A DNA stretch of 59,570 bases from an uncultured Lachnospiraceae bacterium (lineage in GTDB: Bacteria > Bacillota > Clostridia > Lachnospirales > Lachnospiraceae): contig CANQDA010000024.1 of assembly GCA_947591155.1 (NCBI GenBank), forward strand, positions 1-59,570, given 5' to 3'. The position numbers and the translations under genes were made by a program. Shown piece by piece: positions 51,302-59,570 of the stretch; positions within the stretch are counted from its first letter, which is position 1; every line of letters begins with the position of its first letter. The notes beneath the pieces were generated by a model, which worked only from the letters and a program-made list of their open reading frames with translations, was not told where the DNA came from and searched no databases.

Positions 51302-53347
51302 TCAGATTTTTCCGGCCTCCACCGGCAGCACATAACCATTCCGCGTGAATACCGGAATCTGCGCAAGCGGCGCGTCCGTTTCGATCCACTGTCCGCCCGC
51401 GAACGTCTCCTTCGTCCAGGCGTTCGTCCAATCGCCGCCCTTCGGGAGGTAGAGCTTCACGCTACGCGCACCCGCGTCCGTCACCGGCTTCACCAGAACG
51501 TCCGGACCGAACATATACTGCGTCTCCGTCTCCCAGCAGACCTCGTCCCCCGGAAAATCGTAGAACATCGGGCGCATCACCGGCGTACCCTTCTCGTGCG
51601 CCTCCTTCATGCGCTCCGCGACGTAAGGCCGCATCGCCTCTCTCAGGCGCAGATAGCTCGAAAGGATCTCATACACTTCGTCCGTGTAGCTCCACACCTC
51701 ATTCGGGGCGCCGGAAATGCAGGTCGCGCCGCCCGTCGTGCCGTACTGCGGCTGAAGCGGCCAGCGATAGCCGTGCAGACGCATGACCGGGCAGAAGCAG
51801 CCGTACTCGAACCAGCGCACCAGAAGTTCATGAAACGCCGGGTCGTTTATGTTCGCGCCGAAGAAACCGCCGATGTCCGTCGTCCACCACGGGATGCCGG
51901 CGATCCCCATGTTCAGACCGGCCGCCACCTGGTTCTTCATGCTCGGGAACGACGACTTGATGTCGCCCGACCACACGAGCGCGCCGTATTTCTGGGAGCC
52001 TGCCCACGCGCAGCGCAAGAGGTTGATGATGTTCTCCTGCCCCTCCGCCTTCATACCGTCGAAGAAGGTCTTCGCGTACATGGCGGGATAGATGTTTCCG
52101 ACCTGGATGTCCGGGCCCAGATGATAGCGGTAATTCTCAAAGTCGTACACCGTGTACTCCGGCTCCGCCTCATCGAGCCAGAAGATCTTCACGCCCTTGT
52201 CGTAATAATTCCGTTTCGCCTTCTGCCAGACGTACGCTCTGGCCTCCGGGTTCGTCGCGTCGTAGTGCAGCGTGTTCCCCTGGAAATCCATCGAGATCTG
52301 GTAGCCCCGCTCCGTGCGGATCAGCAGGCCTTTGCTCTTCATCTCCTCGAAATTCTCGCTGCGGTAGTCGACGGTCGGCCAGATGGACACCATCAGCTCG
52401 ATCCCCATCTCTTTCAGCTCCGCGATCATCGCGTCCGGATCCGGCCAGTACACCGGGTCAAACTTCCACTCGCCCTGGCACGGCCAGTGGAAATAGTCGA
52501 CCACGATCACCGAGATCGGCAGCCCGCGGCGCTTGTACTCCCGCGCGACCTCCAGCAGCTCCTCCTGCGTCTGGTAGCGCAGCTTGCACTGCCAGAAGCC
52601 CATCGCATAATCCGGCATCATCGGAACCTTGCCGGTCGCGTTCGCGTACGCCTCCTCAATCTCCGCCGGGGCGTCGCCCGCCGTGATCCAGTAGTCGAGC
52701 TTCTTCGAGGAGAACGCCTCCCAGGTCGTGATATTCTTGCCGAAGTTCACGCGCCCGACCGCCGGGTTGTTCCAGAGGAAACCGTAGCCGAGACTGGAGA
52801 GCACGAACGGCACGCTCGCCTGCGAATTGCGGTGCGCCAGCTCCAGATCCGCTCCCTTCACATCGAGGTACGGCTGCTGGTACTGTCCCATGCCGTACAG
52901 CTTTTCCTTCGGCTCGGAGACGAAGCGCATCGCCAGGCGGTAATCGCCTCCGATGATCGGCTTGAACTCCCTCGCCTCTACGTCGAGCGAGCTGCAGGTG
53001 CTCCCAAACATGTCCTTCCGGTTGCGCACGTACTCCTCCAGAAGCACCTCGCCCTTCTGATTGTAAAAAGTGAGCTTTCCGATCAGGTTGAGCTCCGCTT
53101 TGATCTTGCCGTTCGTGATCGAACCGCCGTCCTCGCGCGTCTCGATCTTTACCGCCGGATGTGTCTGCGGCGGCAGAAGCGCCCAGTCCTCCTCCGGCAT
53201 CTGCGCGAGCTTCGTCGCGCGCATCCTCAGGCTGTTTTCGCCCCAGGGCTCGATGACGAGCCGCTCCGCCTCATAGCGGTAGCACAGGGCGTCGCCCTTT
53301 CTCTCAAAATAGCCGAATACTTCTCTGATTTCGTCCTGATTCGCCAT
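51302..53347 (-). CDS. GH31 family alpha-glycosidase (second, alpha-xylosidase-like)
   Basis: 681-residue GH31 enzyme distinct from the YicI type. The nucleophile Asp is in VKIFWLDEAEPEY and the acid/base Asp in ALVWSGDIKSSFPSM. An N-terminal beta domain (up to about 215) is followed by the barrel with PMMPDYAMGFWQCKLRYQTQEE and the hallmark VVDYFHWPCQGEWKFDP. The WLDEAEP form is seen in XylS-like alpha-xylosidases, so xylose specificity is likely but not proven. No signal peptide; AAGGAGA before the ATG. Confidence 0.87.
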   Translation of the reverse strand: MANQDEIREVFGYFERKGDALCYRYEAERLVIEPWGENSLRMRATKLAQMPEEDWALLPPQTHPAVKIETREDGGSITNGKIKAELNLIGKLTFYNQKGEVLLEEYVRNRKDMFGSTCSSLDVEAREFKPIIGGDYRLAMRFVSEPKEKLYGMGQYQQPYLDVKGADLELAHRNSQASVPFVLSSLGYGFLWNNPAVGRVNFGKNITTWEAFSSKKLDYWITAGDAPAEIEEAYANATGKVPMMPDYAMGFWQCKLRYQTQEELLEVAREYKRRGLPISVIVVDYFHWPCQGEWKFDPVYWPDPDAMIAELKEMGIELMVSIWPTVDYRSENFEEMKSKGLLIRTERGYQISMDFQGNTLHYDATNPEARAYVWQKAKRNYYDKGVKIFWLDEAEPEYTVYDFENYRYHLGPDIQVGNIYPAMYAKTFFDGMKAEGQENIINLLRCAWAGSQKYGALVWSGDIKSSFPSMKNQVAAGLNMGIAGIPWWTTDIGGFFGANINDPAFHELLVRWFEYGCFCPVMRLHGYRWPLQPQYGTTGGATCISGAPNEVWSYTDEVYEILSSYLRLREAMRPYVAERMKEAHEKGTPVMRPMFYDFPGDEVCWETETQYMFGPDVLVKPVTDAGARSVKLYLPKGGDWTNAWTKETFAGGQWIETDAPLAQIPVFTRNGYVLPVEAGKI

Positions 53348-53421
53348 ATCTGTTCTCCTTCATCTGCAATATTCCGCGTCAGGCAAATTTCCCGACGCGT
53401 CACATAGGAATCCGCGCTGCG

Positions 53422-54273
53422 TCAATCCTTCACGGCGCCTGCCACGAGTCCGCCCACGATGTACTTCTGCAGGAAGACGAACAGCAGGATGACCGGGAGC
53501 ACGAGGATCGTCCCGTACGCCATGATACAGTTCCACTTTGTGCCGTAAGCGTTCTGGAATTTGTAGATGTTTGCCGTCAGAGGACGCATCGTCTCACCCA
53601 CGTTGAACGTCATGGAGTAGACCAGGTCGTTCCATCCGTTCAAGAACGAGATAACTACGATCGTCACGATACCGGTCTTGACCGCCGGGAGCATGACCGA
53701 CACAAACGCGCGGAACGAACCGCAGCCGTCCAGGCGGGCCGCCTCGTCGAGCGCGACCGGAATACTCTTGAAATACGGACGCAGCGTGATGACCGCGAAC
53801 GGGATCGACGCGGCCGCGATCGCCACCGGAGCCGTAAAGTGCGTCCCGAGGAAGTTGATCTTGTTGAAAATCAGGTACATCGGTGTCAGCGTCAGGGATG
53901 CCGGAAGCATCTGCGACACCAGGAACACCAGCAGGAAGACACTGCTGCCGCGCACGCGGTAACGTCCCATGCCGTAGGCCGCCGGAACGCCGAGAAGCAG
54001 CGTGATCCCCATCGTCAGGAAACCGTTGATAAAGCTGTTGCGCAGAGAGAGCAAAAACGTCTTGTCCTGAAGGTTCACCAGCCAGGGGGCGAACGTGAAC
54101 TCCCTCGGATAGTAGCTCAGGATCTTGCCGAAGGTCTCGGCGTCCGATTTGAACGAGATCTGTATCATCCAATACACCGGAAACAGGAAAATGAACGCGA
54201 GGACGACCGCGATGATGCAGTTGCGCAGATCTCTTCTGGCCTCTTTCTTACCAGTCATCTGTTTCATACTCAA
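53422..54273 (-). CDS. Carbohydrate ABC transporter permease (MalG type)
   Basis: Inner-membrane subunit with six TM segments; the EAA motif reads IPVALDEAARLDGCGSFRAFVSVMLPAVKTG (landmarks DEAARLDGCGSF and MLPAVKTG). 283 aa. The start is TTG at 54273 or ATG at 54267, both after AGGAGG; the TTG overlaps the previous stop codon. Partner of the MalF-type gene upstream. Confidence 0.92.
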   Translation of the reverse strand: MSMKQMTGKKEARRDLRNCIIAVVLAFIFLFPVYWMIQISFKSDAETFGKILSYYPREFTFAPWLVNLQDKTFLLSLRNSFINGFLTMGITLLLGVPAAYGMGRYRVRGSSVFLLVFLVSQMLPASLTLTPMYLIFNKINFLGTHFTAPVAIAAASIPFAVITLRPYFKSIPVALDEAARLDGCGSFRAFVSVMLPAVKTGIVTIVVISFLNGWNDLVYSMTFNVGETMRPLTANIYKFQNAYGTKWNCIMAYGTILVLPVILLFVFLQKYIVGGLVAGAVKD

Positions 54274-55160
54274 TCATCCTCCTTTGCGATCAGTCTTAAG
54301 TAAAACAGTCCAACGACAAACAGACAGGCAAAGAGCACCATCGCCACCGCCGAGCCCTGTGAGAACTTATACTGCGTGAACGACAGCATATAGGAATAGG
54401 TGCCCAGCACGTCCGTCGAGTTCAGCGGTCCGCCGGCCGTCATGATGTACATCAGGTCGAACGCGCGGAACGTGTAGATGAATCCGAGCATCAGCACCGA
54501 CATCATCGAACCTTTCATCAGCGGAAGCGTGATGTGGGTGAAGCGCTGGATCCAGTTTGCTCCGTCGATGGACGCGCTCTCGTAGACATCGTTTGAAATG
54601 CTTGTCAACCCCGAGATCAGAAGCAACATGTTGAACGGAATGCCCACCCAGCAGTTCATGATGATGACCGCGATCAGCGCGGTCGACGTGTTGACGAGCC
54701 ATTCCGGGCCCGCGATCCCGATCTTCGCCAGAAGGTTGTTGATCAGTCCGGCATTGGAAAAGATATTCTTGCCGAGAAGTCCGGTCACCGACATCGGGAT
54801 CATGTAGCTGACCAGAAGAAGGCCGCGGACCGGACCCGACAGGCGGAACCTCTGATAGAAAAACAGCGCCAGCGCGAAGCCGATCGTGAACTGGAAGACC
54901 AGACACGCGATCGTGAATATAAAGGTGTTCCGTATCACCAGGCGGAACGTGGCGTTGCCGAAAAGATCCACATAGTTCTTCAGCCCAATGAAAACGTCGC
55001 CGCCCTTCGTGAGGTTCTTGACATCGACGTCTCTCAGGCTCAGGTAAACATTATAGACGAGCGGATAGCCCAACACAAACAGAATATAAATAAATGCCGG
55101 CAGGATAAAACAGTACGCCTCGCGCGTCTTTCGGGCCGACATTGACGTCATTTTCTTCAC
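54270..55160 (-). CDS. Carbohydrate ABC transporter permease (MalF/UgpA type)
   Basis: Second permease, with six TM segments and EAA-like loop DVYESASIDGANWIQRFTHITLPLMKG (landmarks ESASIDGANWIQRF, ITLPLMKG). 296 aa. The start is GTG with AAGGAG upstream. A stable hairpin in the gap before it probably reduces its expression relative to the binding protein. No ATPase gene is in the locus, so a shared MsmX-type ATPase elsewhere is expected. Confidence 0.92.
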   Translation of the reverse strand: MKKMTSMSARKTREAYCFILPAFIYILFVLGYPLVYNVYLSLRDVDVKNLTKGGDVFIGLKNYVDLFGNATFRLVIRNTFIFTIACLVFQFTIGFALALFFYQRFRLSGPVRGLLLVSYMIPMSVTGLLGKNIFSNAGLINNLLAKIGIAGPEWLVNTSTALIAVIIMNCWVGIPFNMLLLISGLTSISNDVYESASIDGANWIQRFTHITLPLMKGSMMSVLMLGFIYTFRAFDLMYIMTAGGPLNSTDVLGTYSYMLSFTQYKFSQGSAVAMVLFACLFVVGLFYLRLIAKEDD

Positions 55161-55224
55161 GGATTTAACTCCTTCCTAAACTTCAGTCTGCAGATCCCCT
55201 TGCGAAGGAATCCGTACATCAGAA

Positions 55225-55258
55225 ACGGACTGCCGCAAATCGCTTCACGGCAGCCCGT
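55225..55258 (-). terminator. Hairpin between solute-binding protein and MalF-type genes
   Basis: ACGGGCTGCCG and CGGCAGTCCGT form an 11-pair stem with one G-U pair and a 12-base loop, followed by TTCTGATG. Probably a partial terminator or 3' stabiliser. Confidence 0.6.
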
Positions 55259-55269
55259 CTGAATGATCA

Positions 55270-56520
55270 TTACGGAAGCGGGGTCTCCTCTACAATCGGA
55301 GTGATCTTCTCCATCGCTGTCGCAAGCGCGTCAGCCGGAGCCGTGCCGTCTACGAATACGGACTGTGCCGCCGTGTAGATCGCCTCGGAGATCGTCGGCC
55401 ACTCCGGATGCGGGCCACGTGCCTGAGCGTAGTTCATCTCGTCAACGAACACGTCGAAGCCGTCGGTCTCGTAGGTGTACTGAGCCTCGGAATCCTGACG
55501 GGTCGGGATCTTGCCGGCAACCACTGCCCACTCAGCCTCTTTCTCTTTGGAGCACATCCATTTCAGGAACTCTACGCAGGCGTCAACATCTGCCGCGCCG
55601 CTGCACACGCCGAAGTTCTCGCCGCCGATCGTGGATGTGGAAGTTCCCTCGTCACCGGTCGGGAGCAGGCAGAAGCCATACTCAAACGCGCCGCCGATCG
55701 CGTCGGTCATTGCCAGATGCCAGGTGCCTACTTCTGCGAAGGCAGCCTTGCCTGCCGCGAACTGGTTGAACGCGTCGGACTGCGTCCAGTTCACACACTC
55801 TTTGCTCATGTAGCCGTTCGCAACGAAGTCGCCGAGCACGCCAAGGCCGTTCACCGCTGAATCTGCGGTCAGGTTGTCAACGTTCACGCCCTCGCCGCCC
55901 GATGCGGAGCGAAGCCACGGAAGAAGCTGGAACGTACCCTCCTCAGTGGATACGCAGCACATCGCGAAGCCGTACACATCGTCGTCTGCGTTCGTGGTAG
56001 CGGCTACCATCTCCTTGAACTCGTCAAGGCTTGCCGGCATATGGTCGTAGCCCGCCGCCTTGAGCAGATCCATGTTGCAGGCCAGAGCCAGACAGTTGCT
56101 GTTCTGCGGAAGTCCGTACAGTCTTCCGTCCGCATCCATACAGGAGGTCAGCGGACCCGGATAGAACTGATCGAGTTCGCCCCACGCCTCGAGCTGATCC
56201 GTGATGTCCTCGAACACGCCCAGAGAAATGTAGGACGCCATATCCGGGGAGTCCACCATGCCGATGTCCGGAAGCTCGCCGGAAAGCGCGCCTACCGTGT
56301 ACTGGTTCATCAGCTCTTCTCTGGAAACATAGGTGCTGGTGATGTGGATGTCATCCTGGAGCGAATTGTACTCGTCCACCCACTGAATGATCGCGTCTTT
56401 GTCCGCGGAAGCGTCGAAGTAATTCCAAAGGGTAATTTCCGTCGGCTCCGCGCTCACCGTCATCGATGCCGCCATCATAGCCATCACAGCAGCGCCTGCT
56501 ACAAACAGTCTCTTTTTCAT
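55270..56520 (-). CDS. Carbohydrate ABC transporter substrate-binding protein
   Basis: Family 1 extracellular solute-binding protein for an oligosaccharide. Signal peptide of about 24 residues with type I cleavage after VSA; no lipobox Cys. The mature protein has ITLWNYFDASADKDAIIQWVDEYNS, LMNQYTVGALSGELPDIGMVDSPDMASYI and the FAAGKAAFAEVGTW and CSKEKEAEWAV regions typical of MalE-like proteins. About 416 aa from the second of two adjacent ATGs (AAGGAGG upstream); the first is at 56523. Promoter TTGCAA-N18-TAAAAT upstream. Confidence 0.92.
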   Translation of the reverse strand: MKKRLFVAGAAVMAMMAASMTVSAEPTEITLWNYFDASADKDAIIQWVDEYNSLQDDIHITSTYVSREELMNQYTVGALSGELPDIGMVDSPDMASYISLGVFEDITDQLEAWGELDQFYPGPLTSCMDADGRLYGLPQNSNCLALACNMDLLKAAGYDHMPASLDEFKEMVAATTNADDDVYGFAMCCVSTEEGTFQLLPWLRSASGGEGVNVDNLTADSAVNGLGVLGDFVANGYMSKECVNWTQSDAFNQFAAGKAAFAEVGTWHLAMTDAIGGAFEYGFCLLPTGDEGTSTSTIGGENFGVCSGAADVDACVEFLKWMCSKEKEAEWAVVAGKIPTRQDSEAQYTYETDGFDVFVDEMNYAQARGPHPEWPTISEAIYTAAQSVFVDGTAPADALATAMEKITPIVEETPLP

Positions 56521-56605
56521 CATATTTCCTCCTTTTTTTGTTTCACGTCCGGATCTCATCGTGCTTTTGCACAACAAAAGCCGTGTCACCGCTTTGTGTA
56601 TCTGT

Positions 56606-56635
56606 ATTTTAGCACAGAGCATTCCTCTTTTGCAA
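56606..56635 (-). promoter_or_regulatory. Promoter of the solute-binding protein gene
   Basis: TTGCAA, 18-base spacer and TAAAAT. An imperfect palindrome ACAACAATGTTGG ends next to the -35 box, a natural place for the AraC-type regulator encoded upstream to bind. Confidence 0.65.
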
Positions 56636-56703
56636 CCAACATTGTTGTGTTTTTTGCCAGAATCATGGGGAAAAATTTTAAGATTTGGAAAATATTTTAA
56701 GAT

Positions 56704-57459
56704 TCAGATATTTTTTTGACAATTAGACAGATATTCCGCCGGAGTCTGTCCCGTCACTTCGCGGAACACCTTATTAAAATATTTCGCGTCCGAAAAACCG
56801 ACCGCATATGGAATATCCTTGCGATCGCGCGCGCCACTGTCGTACAGCCGCTTCGCCTGCTCGATGCGGTACTCGCGCAGAAAGGCCGAAAAAGTCACGC
56901 CGGTATTTTTGTTAAACAGGTAACTGAAATACTCCGGGCTTAAACCCAGCTCCTCCGCCAGTTTTCTCTGGCTGATCTTCCCGGCGTATCCGTCCTGTAT
57001 GATGTCCAGCGCGCGCAGGATCAGCGGATGTGCGTCCGGATATTTCCCGCGCAGGTCTTTTGTCTCCCGCACGGAATAGAAACGCCGGTTTTCGAGCTTC
57101 GCGGATACCTTCTGCAGCACCTTCTCCACCTCTTCCCGCGCCGCCGGCTTGAGCAGATATCCGGCCACTTCGAGCGAGATCGACTCCTGCGCGAACTGAA
57201 AGTCCGCGTACGCGCTCACTACGACAAACTCGGTCGGAAGCGAATGCGAGCGCACGGCGCGGATCAGAGACAGCCCGTCCAGAAACGGCATTTTGATGTC
57301 CACAAACACAAGATCCGGACGCAGCTCCAGGATCTGCTCCAGCGCCGTCTGCCCATTGGAAACAGAGGCCACGATCTCATAGTCGCCCTCAATGCTTTCG
57401 ATCAGCCGTTCCATTCCCTGGCGCGCGCGCTGCTCGTCCTCCGCTATCATGATCCTCAT
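56704..57459 (-). CDS. YesN-type response regulator (receiver plus AraC HTH)
   Basis: Transcription activator of the sugar locus. The receiver domain (1-120) has IAEDEQRARQG, the phospho-Asp in VFVDIKMPFLDG and the Lys in LLKPAAREEV. The AraC-type C terminus (about 155-251) contains ISQRKLAEELGLSPEYFSYLFNKNTG (landmarks KLAEELGLSPEYFSYLF) and IPYAVGFSDAKYFNKVFREVTGQTPAEY. At 251 aa it has almost no linker between domains, a compact form of YesN. It follows the sensor kinase by 87 bases. Confidence 0.9.
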   Translation of the reverse strand: MRIMIAEDEQRARQGMERLIESIEGDYEIVASVSNGQTALEQILELRPDLVFVDIKMPFLDGLSLIRAVRSHSLPTEFVVVSAYADFQFAQESISLEVAGYLLKPAAREEVEKVLQKVSAKLENRRFYSVRETKDLRGKYPDAHPLILRALDIIQDGYAGKISQRKLAEELGLSPEYFSYLFNKNTGVTFSAFLREYRIEQAKRLYDSGARDRKDIPYAVGFSDAKYFNKVFREVTGQTPAEYLSNCQKNI

Positions 57460-57546
57460 ACTGTTCTCCCATCTCCGGAATCCTCCCGTCCGGATCTTCC
57501 AAACCGTATGTGCCGCCTGTCATTTATCCCGTCTCTTCTCATGCCG

Positions 57547-59355
57547 TCAGGCAAAATCTTCCTCCTGATTCACCACAAGCGGCAGCCAGAAAGTGAAACA
57601 GGTTCCTTCGCCCCGCTTCGTCTCCATCGTCACCGCAAACTCTTTCCCGTAGTACATGCGCAGACGCGTGACCGCGTTCTGTACTCCGATCCCGACGCCG
57701 TGCAGATCCAGCACATGCTCCTCCCGCAGAATCCGCTGGATGACCGACTCCACGTCCTCCGTCATCCCGCAGCCGTTGTCCCGGATCGAGAGCCGGAAGC
57801 GCTTCCCGTCCGGACAGCCGCTGATCGTGATCATGCCGCCCTTCTCGCGACCCTCGAACCCGTGCTGGATCGAATTCTCCACGAAAGGCTGCAGAAACAG
57901 CTTGCAGGAAGGCCACTCGCCGTATTCGTCCGGAAAATCGATCCGGTAGTCGAAGACCTCCATCAGCCGGAACTTCTGCAGATACAGATACTCCTCCACC
58001 CAACGGATCTCCTGCCCGAGCGTGATATGTACATTCTTTCTGGAGAAAGAATAGGAAAGCATATTTGAAAGGTTCTTCAGGAGATCGGCCACCTCCTCGT
58101 TGCCGGCCTCCACGGCGTTGTAGTTGATCGCCGTCAGCGTATTGCAGAGGAAATGTGCGTTGATCTGGGATTCCAGCGCCTCGCGCTCCGCCCGGTTCTT
58201 CTGCTTCATGGAAAGCGTCTTCTCCTGATACTGCCGCTCCGTCTCCTCCTGCTGCTCATGCAGGGCGTCCAGCATCGCGTTGTAATCCTCAGCAAGCTGC
58301 CAGATCTCGTGTGAGCCGTCGATCGGGATCTTCTCCCTCTTGCGCCCGAGCCGCACGTCCTCCATCGCGTCCCGGATATCGCCCACTGGCCGCAGGAGCC
58401 GCCGGATAAACAGCAGCCAGATGAGGGCGCAGACAAACAGGAGCAGCAGATAGACAAAAATACCTGTATGGTACAGGCGGTTCACGCGCGCATGCATCGC
58501 CTCCACGTCGATCGAGGCGTGCGCGGTCCAGCCGAAATACCGCAGACCGCGGCTGATATCCTCATATCTGGGAAACAACCTCTGGTATTCCGCGGCGTTC
58601 AGTCCGATGTACTTCGGATCCTCGTGGTAGATGATCCCGTCTTTTTCGTCCGTCATATATCCGCTCAGTGTGTCCTCGTCCAGGATCGCGTCCAGACGGA
58701 AGGTTACCACGACGACATTGTCCACGCTGTCCCAGCCGGAGCGTCCGCCCACCAGGGGCACAGCCAGATGAAACAGCTCCGCTTCCGGAATGCTGGCGTG
58801 TCTGGCAGGCGCAGCGCTGGCGCAGTACCGCGTCGTCGTCTTATCGTTCAGCTGCCGCTTGACCTCCCGGTAGAGATCGTCAAGTATCTTCAGATTCTCT
58901 CCGGTCCAGAGATTTTCGTAGCCGCCCCGCTCCCAGTATCTTCCGTACTCGCGGAGAACGCCGTCCCCGTTCACGACCGTCACGGCGGCGATGCTGCTGG
59001 AATACTGGGCCATCAGGGCCATCTCCTCGCGCAGCATCAGCCAGTCTCTTCCCGTCCGATCCTGCTGCGTCGTCTCCACCATGTCCCGGAACTCGCTGTT
59101 GATCGCGATCCTGCACGCGGTCCCCACGACATTCTGCAGGGAATTGTCAAGGTTGGCCGCTACCGCCTCCAGCACCGCGGCCTCTCTGCGGTCCGTCTCC
59201 TCCAGCAGATACGTGAAGTACTGGTTCTTCACATAGAACTGAAAGATCAGCATCGCAGCAAAAAGAAGGACGATCACGGAGATCGTCACAGGTATAGCGA
59301 TATGGGTCGTAAATGAATGCCGGATACGGGAATATCCCTTTTTCAGCCAACGCAT
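57547..59355 (-). CDS. YesM-type sensor histidine kinase
   Basis: Membrane sensor for the locus. Two TM segments (about 15-38 and 277-297) enclose an extracellular Cache-like sensor domain of about 240 residues. Then HAMP, the His_kinase domain with SQINAHFLCNTLTAINYN (acceptor His in HFLCN; the usual form is PHFLYN), and HATPase with QPFVENSIQHGF, IRDNGCGM and GVGIGVQNAVTRLRMYYG. 602 aa. Upstream there is a duplicated 13-bp block and a hairpin. The ligand is presumably an oligosaccharide, directly or through the binding protein; this is inferred. Confidence 0.9.
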   Translation of the reverse strand: MRWLKKGYSRIRHSFTTHIAIPVTISVIVLLFAAMLIFQFYVKNQYFTYLLEETDRREAAVLEAVAANLDNSLQNVVGTACRIAINSEFRDMVETTQQDRTGRDWLMLREEMALMAQYSSSIAAVTVVNGDGVLREYGRYWERGGYENLWTGENLKILDDLYREVKRQLNDKTTTRYCASAAPARHASIPEAELFHLAVPLVGGRSGWDSVDNVVVVTFRLDAILDEDTLSGYMTDEKDGIIYHEDPKYIGLNAAEYQRLFPRYEDISRGLRYFGWTAHASIDVEAMHARVNRLYHTGIFVYLLLLFVCALIWLLFIRRLLRPVGDIRDAMEDVRLGRKREKIPIDGSHEIWQLAEDYNAMLDALHEQQEETERQYQEKTLSMKQKNRAEREALESQINAHFLCNTLTAINYNAVEAGNEEVADLLKNLSNMLSYSFSRKNVHITLGQEIRWVEEYLYLQKFRLMEVFDYRIDFPDEYGEWPSCKLFLQPFVENSIQHGFEGREKGGMITISGCPDGKRFRLSIRDNGCGMTEDVESVIQRILREEHVLDLHGVGIGVQNAVTRLRMYYGKEFAVTMETKRGEGTCFTFWLPLVVNQEEDFA

Positions 59356-59367
59356 GTGTTACCTGTC

Positions 59368-59393
59368 CTGTTTCTCTTTGCTGTTTCTCTTTG
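59368..59393. repeat. 13-bp tandem duplication upstream of the yesM-like gene
   Basis: CTGTTTCTCTTTG occurs twice in direct tandem in the leader region, close to the ribosome binding site. Confidence 0.7.
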
Positions 59394-59455
59394 CTCCTTA
59401 CAAGCTTCGCGGAGCGCTGTCCCGCGAACGTTTTTCAGAGTCCCTGATTTTTTCC

Positions 59456-59484
59456 TTTACAATCACTGCAATTTCTAGTAAAAT
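59456..59484 (+). promoter_or_regulatory. Promoter of tRNA-Pro
   Basis: TTTACA, 17-base spacer and TAAAAT, ten bases before the mature tRNA 5' end. Confidence 0.75.
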
Positions 59485-59494
59485 AGAACTGTTT

Positions 59495-59568
59495 CGGGGT
59501 ATGGCGTAGCTTGGTAGCGCGCTCGGCTGGGGGCCGAGAGGTCGCAGGTTCAAATCCTGTTGCCCCGA
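59495..59568 (+). tRNA. tRNA-Pro (anticodon GGG)
   Basis: 74-nt cloverleaf: acceptor CGGGGTA pairs with TGCCCCG (one G-U), D loop with AGCTTGGTAGCGC, anticodon stem CTCGG/CCGAG with loop CTGGGGG, T arm GCAGGTTCAAATCCTGT, discriminator A. CCA is not encoded. The window ends two bases later. Confidence 0.95.
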
Positions 59569-59570
59569 TT

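Noticed and set aside
51287..53407. 706-codon plus-strand open frame
   Set aside because: Antisense to the second GH31 gene; caused by high GC and codon bias.
59406..59436. Plus-strand terminator (TTCGCGG/CCGCGAA stem then CGTTTTT) before tRNA-Pro
   Set aside because: No plus-strand gene lies upstream to be terminated; it may be only a leader hairpin of the kinase gene, so it was not listed as a terminator.

Overview
This 59.6 kb window is high-GC Firmicutes DNA, most likely from a gut Lachnospiraceae-type clostridium. Evidence: the cmk-ispH-rpsA order known from Clostridia, Gram-positive ribosome binding sites (AGGAGG) before nearly every gene, a YesMN/MalFG/YesL-type sugar locus, a CsbB/YfhO-type pair, a TPP riboswitch, and a tmRNA and a tRNA whose CCA ends are not encoded. 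Almost all genes lie on the minus strand. The exceptions are the YfhO-glycosyltransferase pair and a tRNA-Pro at the right edge. No prophage, IS element, CRISPR array or other clear mobile element was seen.

Layout from left to right. 0.1-6.9 kb: rpsA, ispH and cmk, a BaiN/YhiN-like flavoprotein, and an OmpR-type two-component pair. 7.0-8.4 kb: tmRNA directly behind an L,D-transpeptidase gene. 8.5-12.1 kb: plus-strand membrane glycosylation pair. 12.2-14.3 kb: eno, secG, smpB. 14.5-19.1 kb: two paralogous exported Big2-repeat/cysteine-peptidase-like proteins and an HtrA protease. 19.3-20.8 kb: gpmI with a long structured leader. 21.0-25.4 kb: M20 amidohydrolase and a polar amino acid ABC transporter. 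25.6-28.6 kb: GntR-controlled ABC-2 type exporter. 28.9-30.4 kb: small membrane protein and a coiled-coil protein made of 42-bp repeats. 30.5-35.0 kb: thiamine block (TPP-riboswitch-controlled ThiXYZ-like uptake operon, thiamine pyrophosphokinase, HD-domain protein). 35.1-42.1 kb: KaiC-like/PEP-synthase-like fusion, SH3 protein, threonine synthase, SleB-like hydrolase, zinc-ribbon protein. 42.1-45.9 kb: 645-residue protein of unknown function and leuA. 46.0-59.4 kb: a sugar-utilisation locus with YesM/YesN-type sensor and regulator, solute-binding protein, two permeases, two GH31 enzymes, a YesL protein and a GH127 enzyme.

How the genes work together: in the sugar locus all three glycosidases lack signal peptides. 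The locus therefore appears to import short plant oligosaccharides carrying alpha-xylosyl and beta-L-arabinofuranosyl residues and trim them in the cytoplasm. The thiamine block imports a pyrimidine or thiamine-like compound under TPP feedback. tmRNA and smpB, which act together in ribosome rescue, lie about 5 kb apart.

The least explained items are the KaiC-like/ATP-grasp fusion protein, the structured 136-nt inverted-repeat element in the gpmI leader (which shares blocks with a second intergenic region), the separated but overlapping ispH-rpsA pair with a possible slip site, and several short tandem repeats in non-coding gaps. Start codons were moved from the longest reading frame wherever a ribosome binding site or promoter indicated an internal start.
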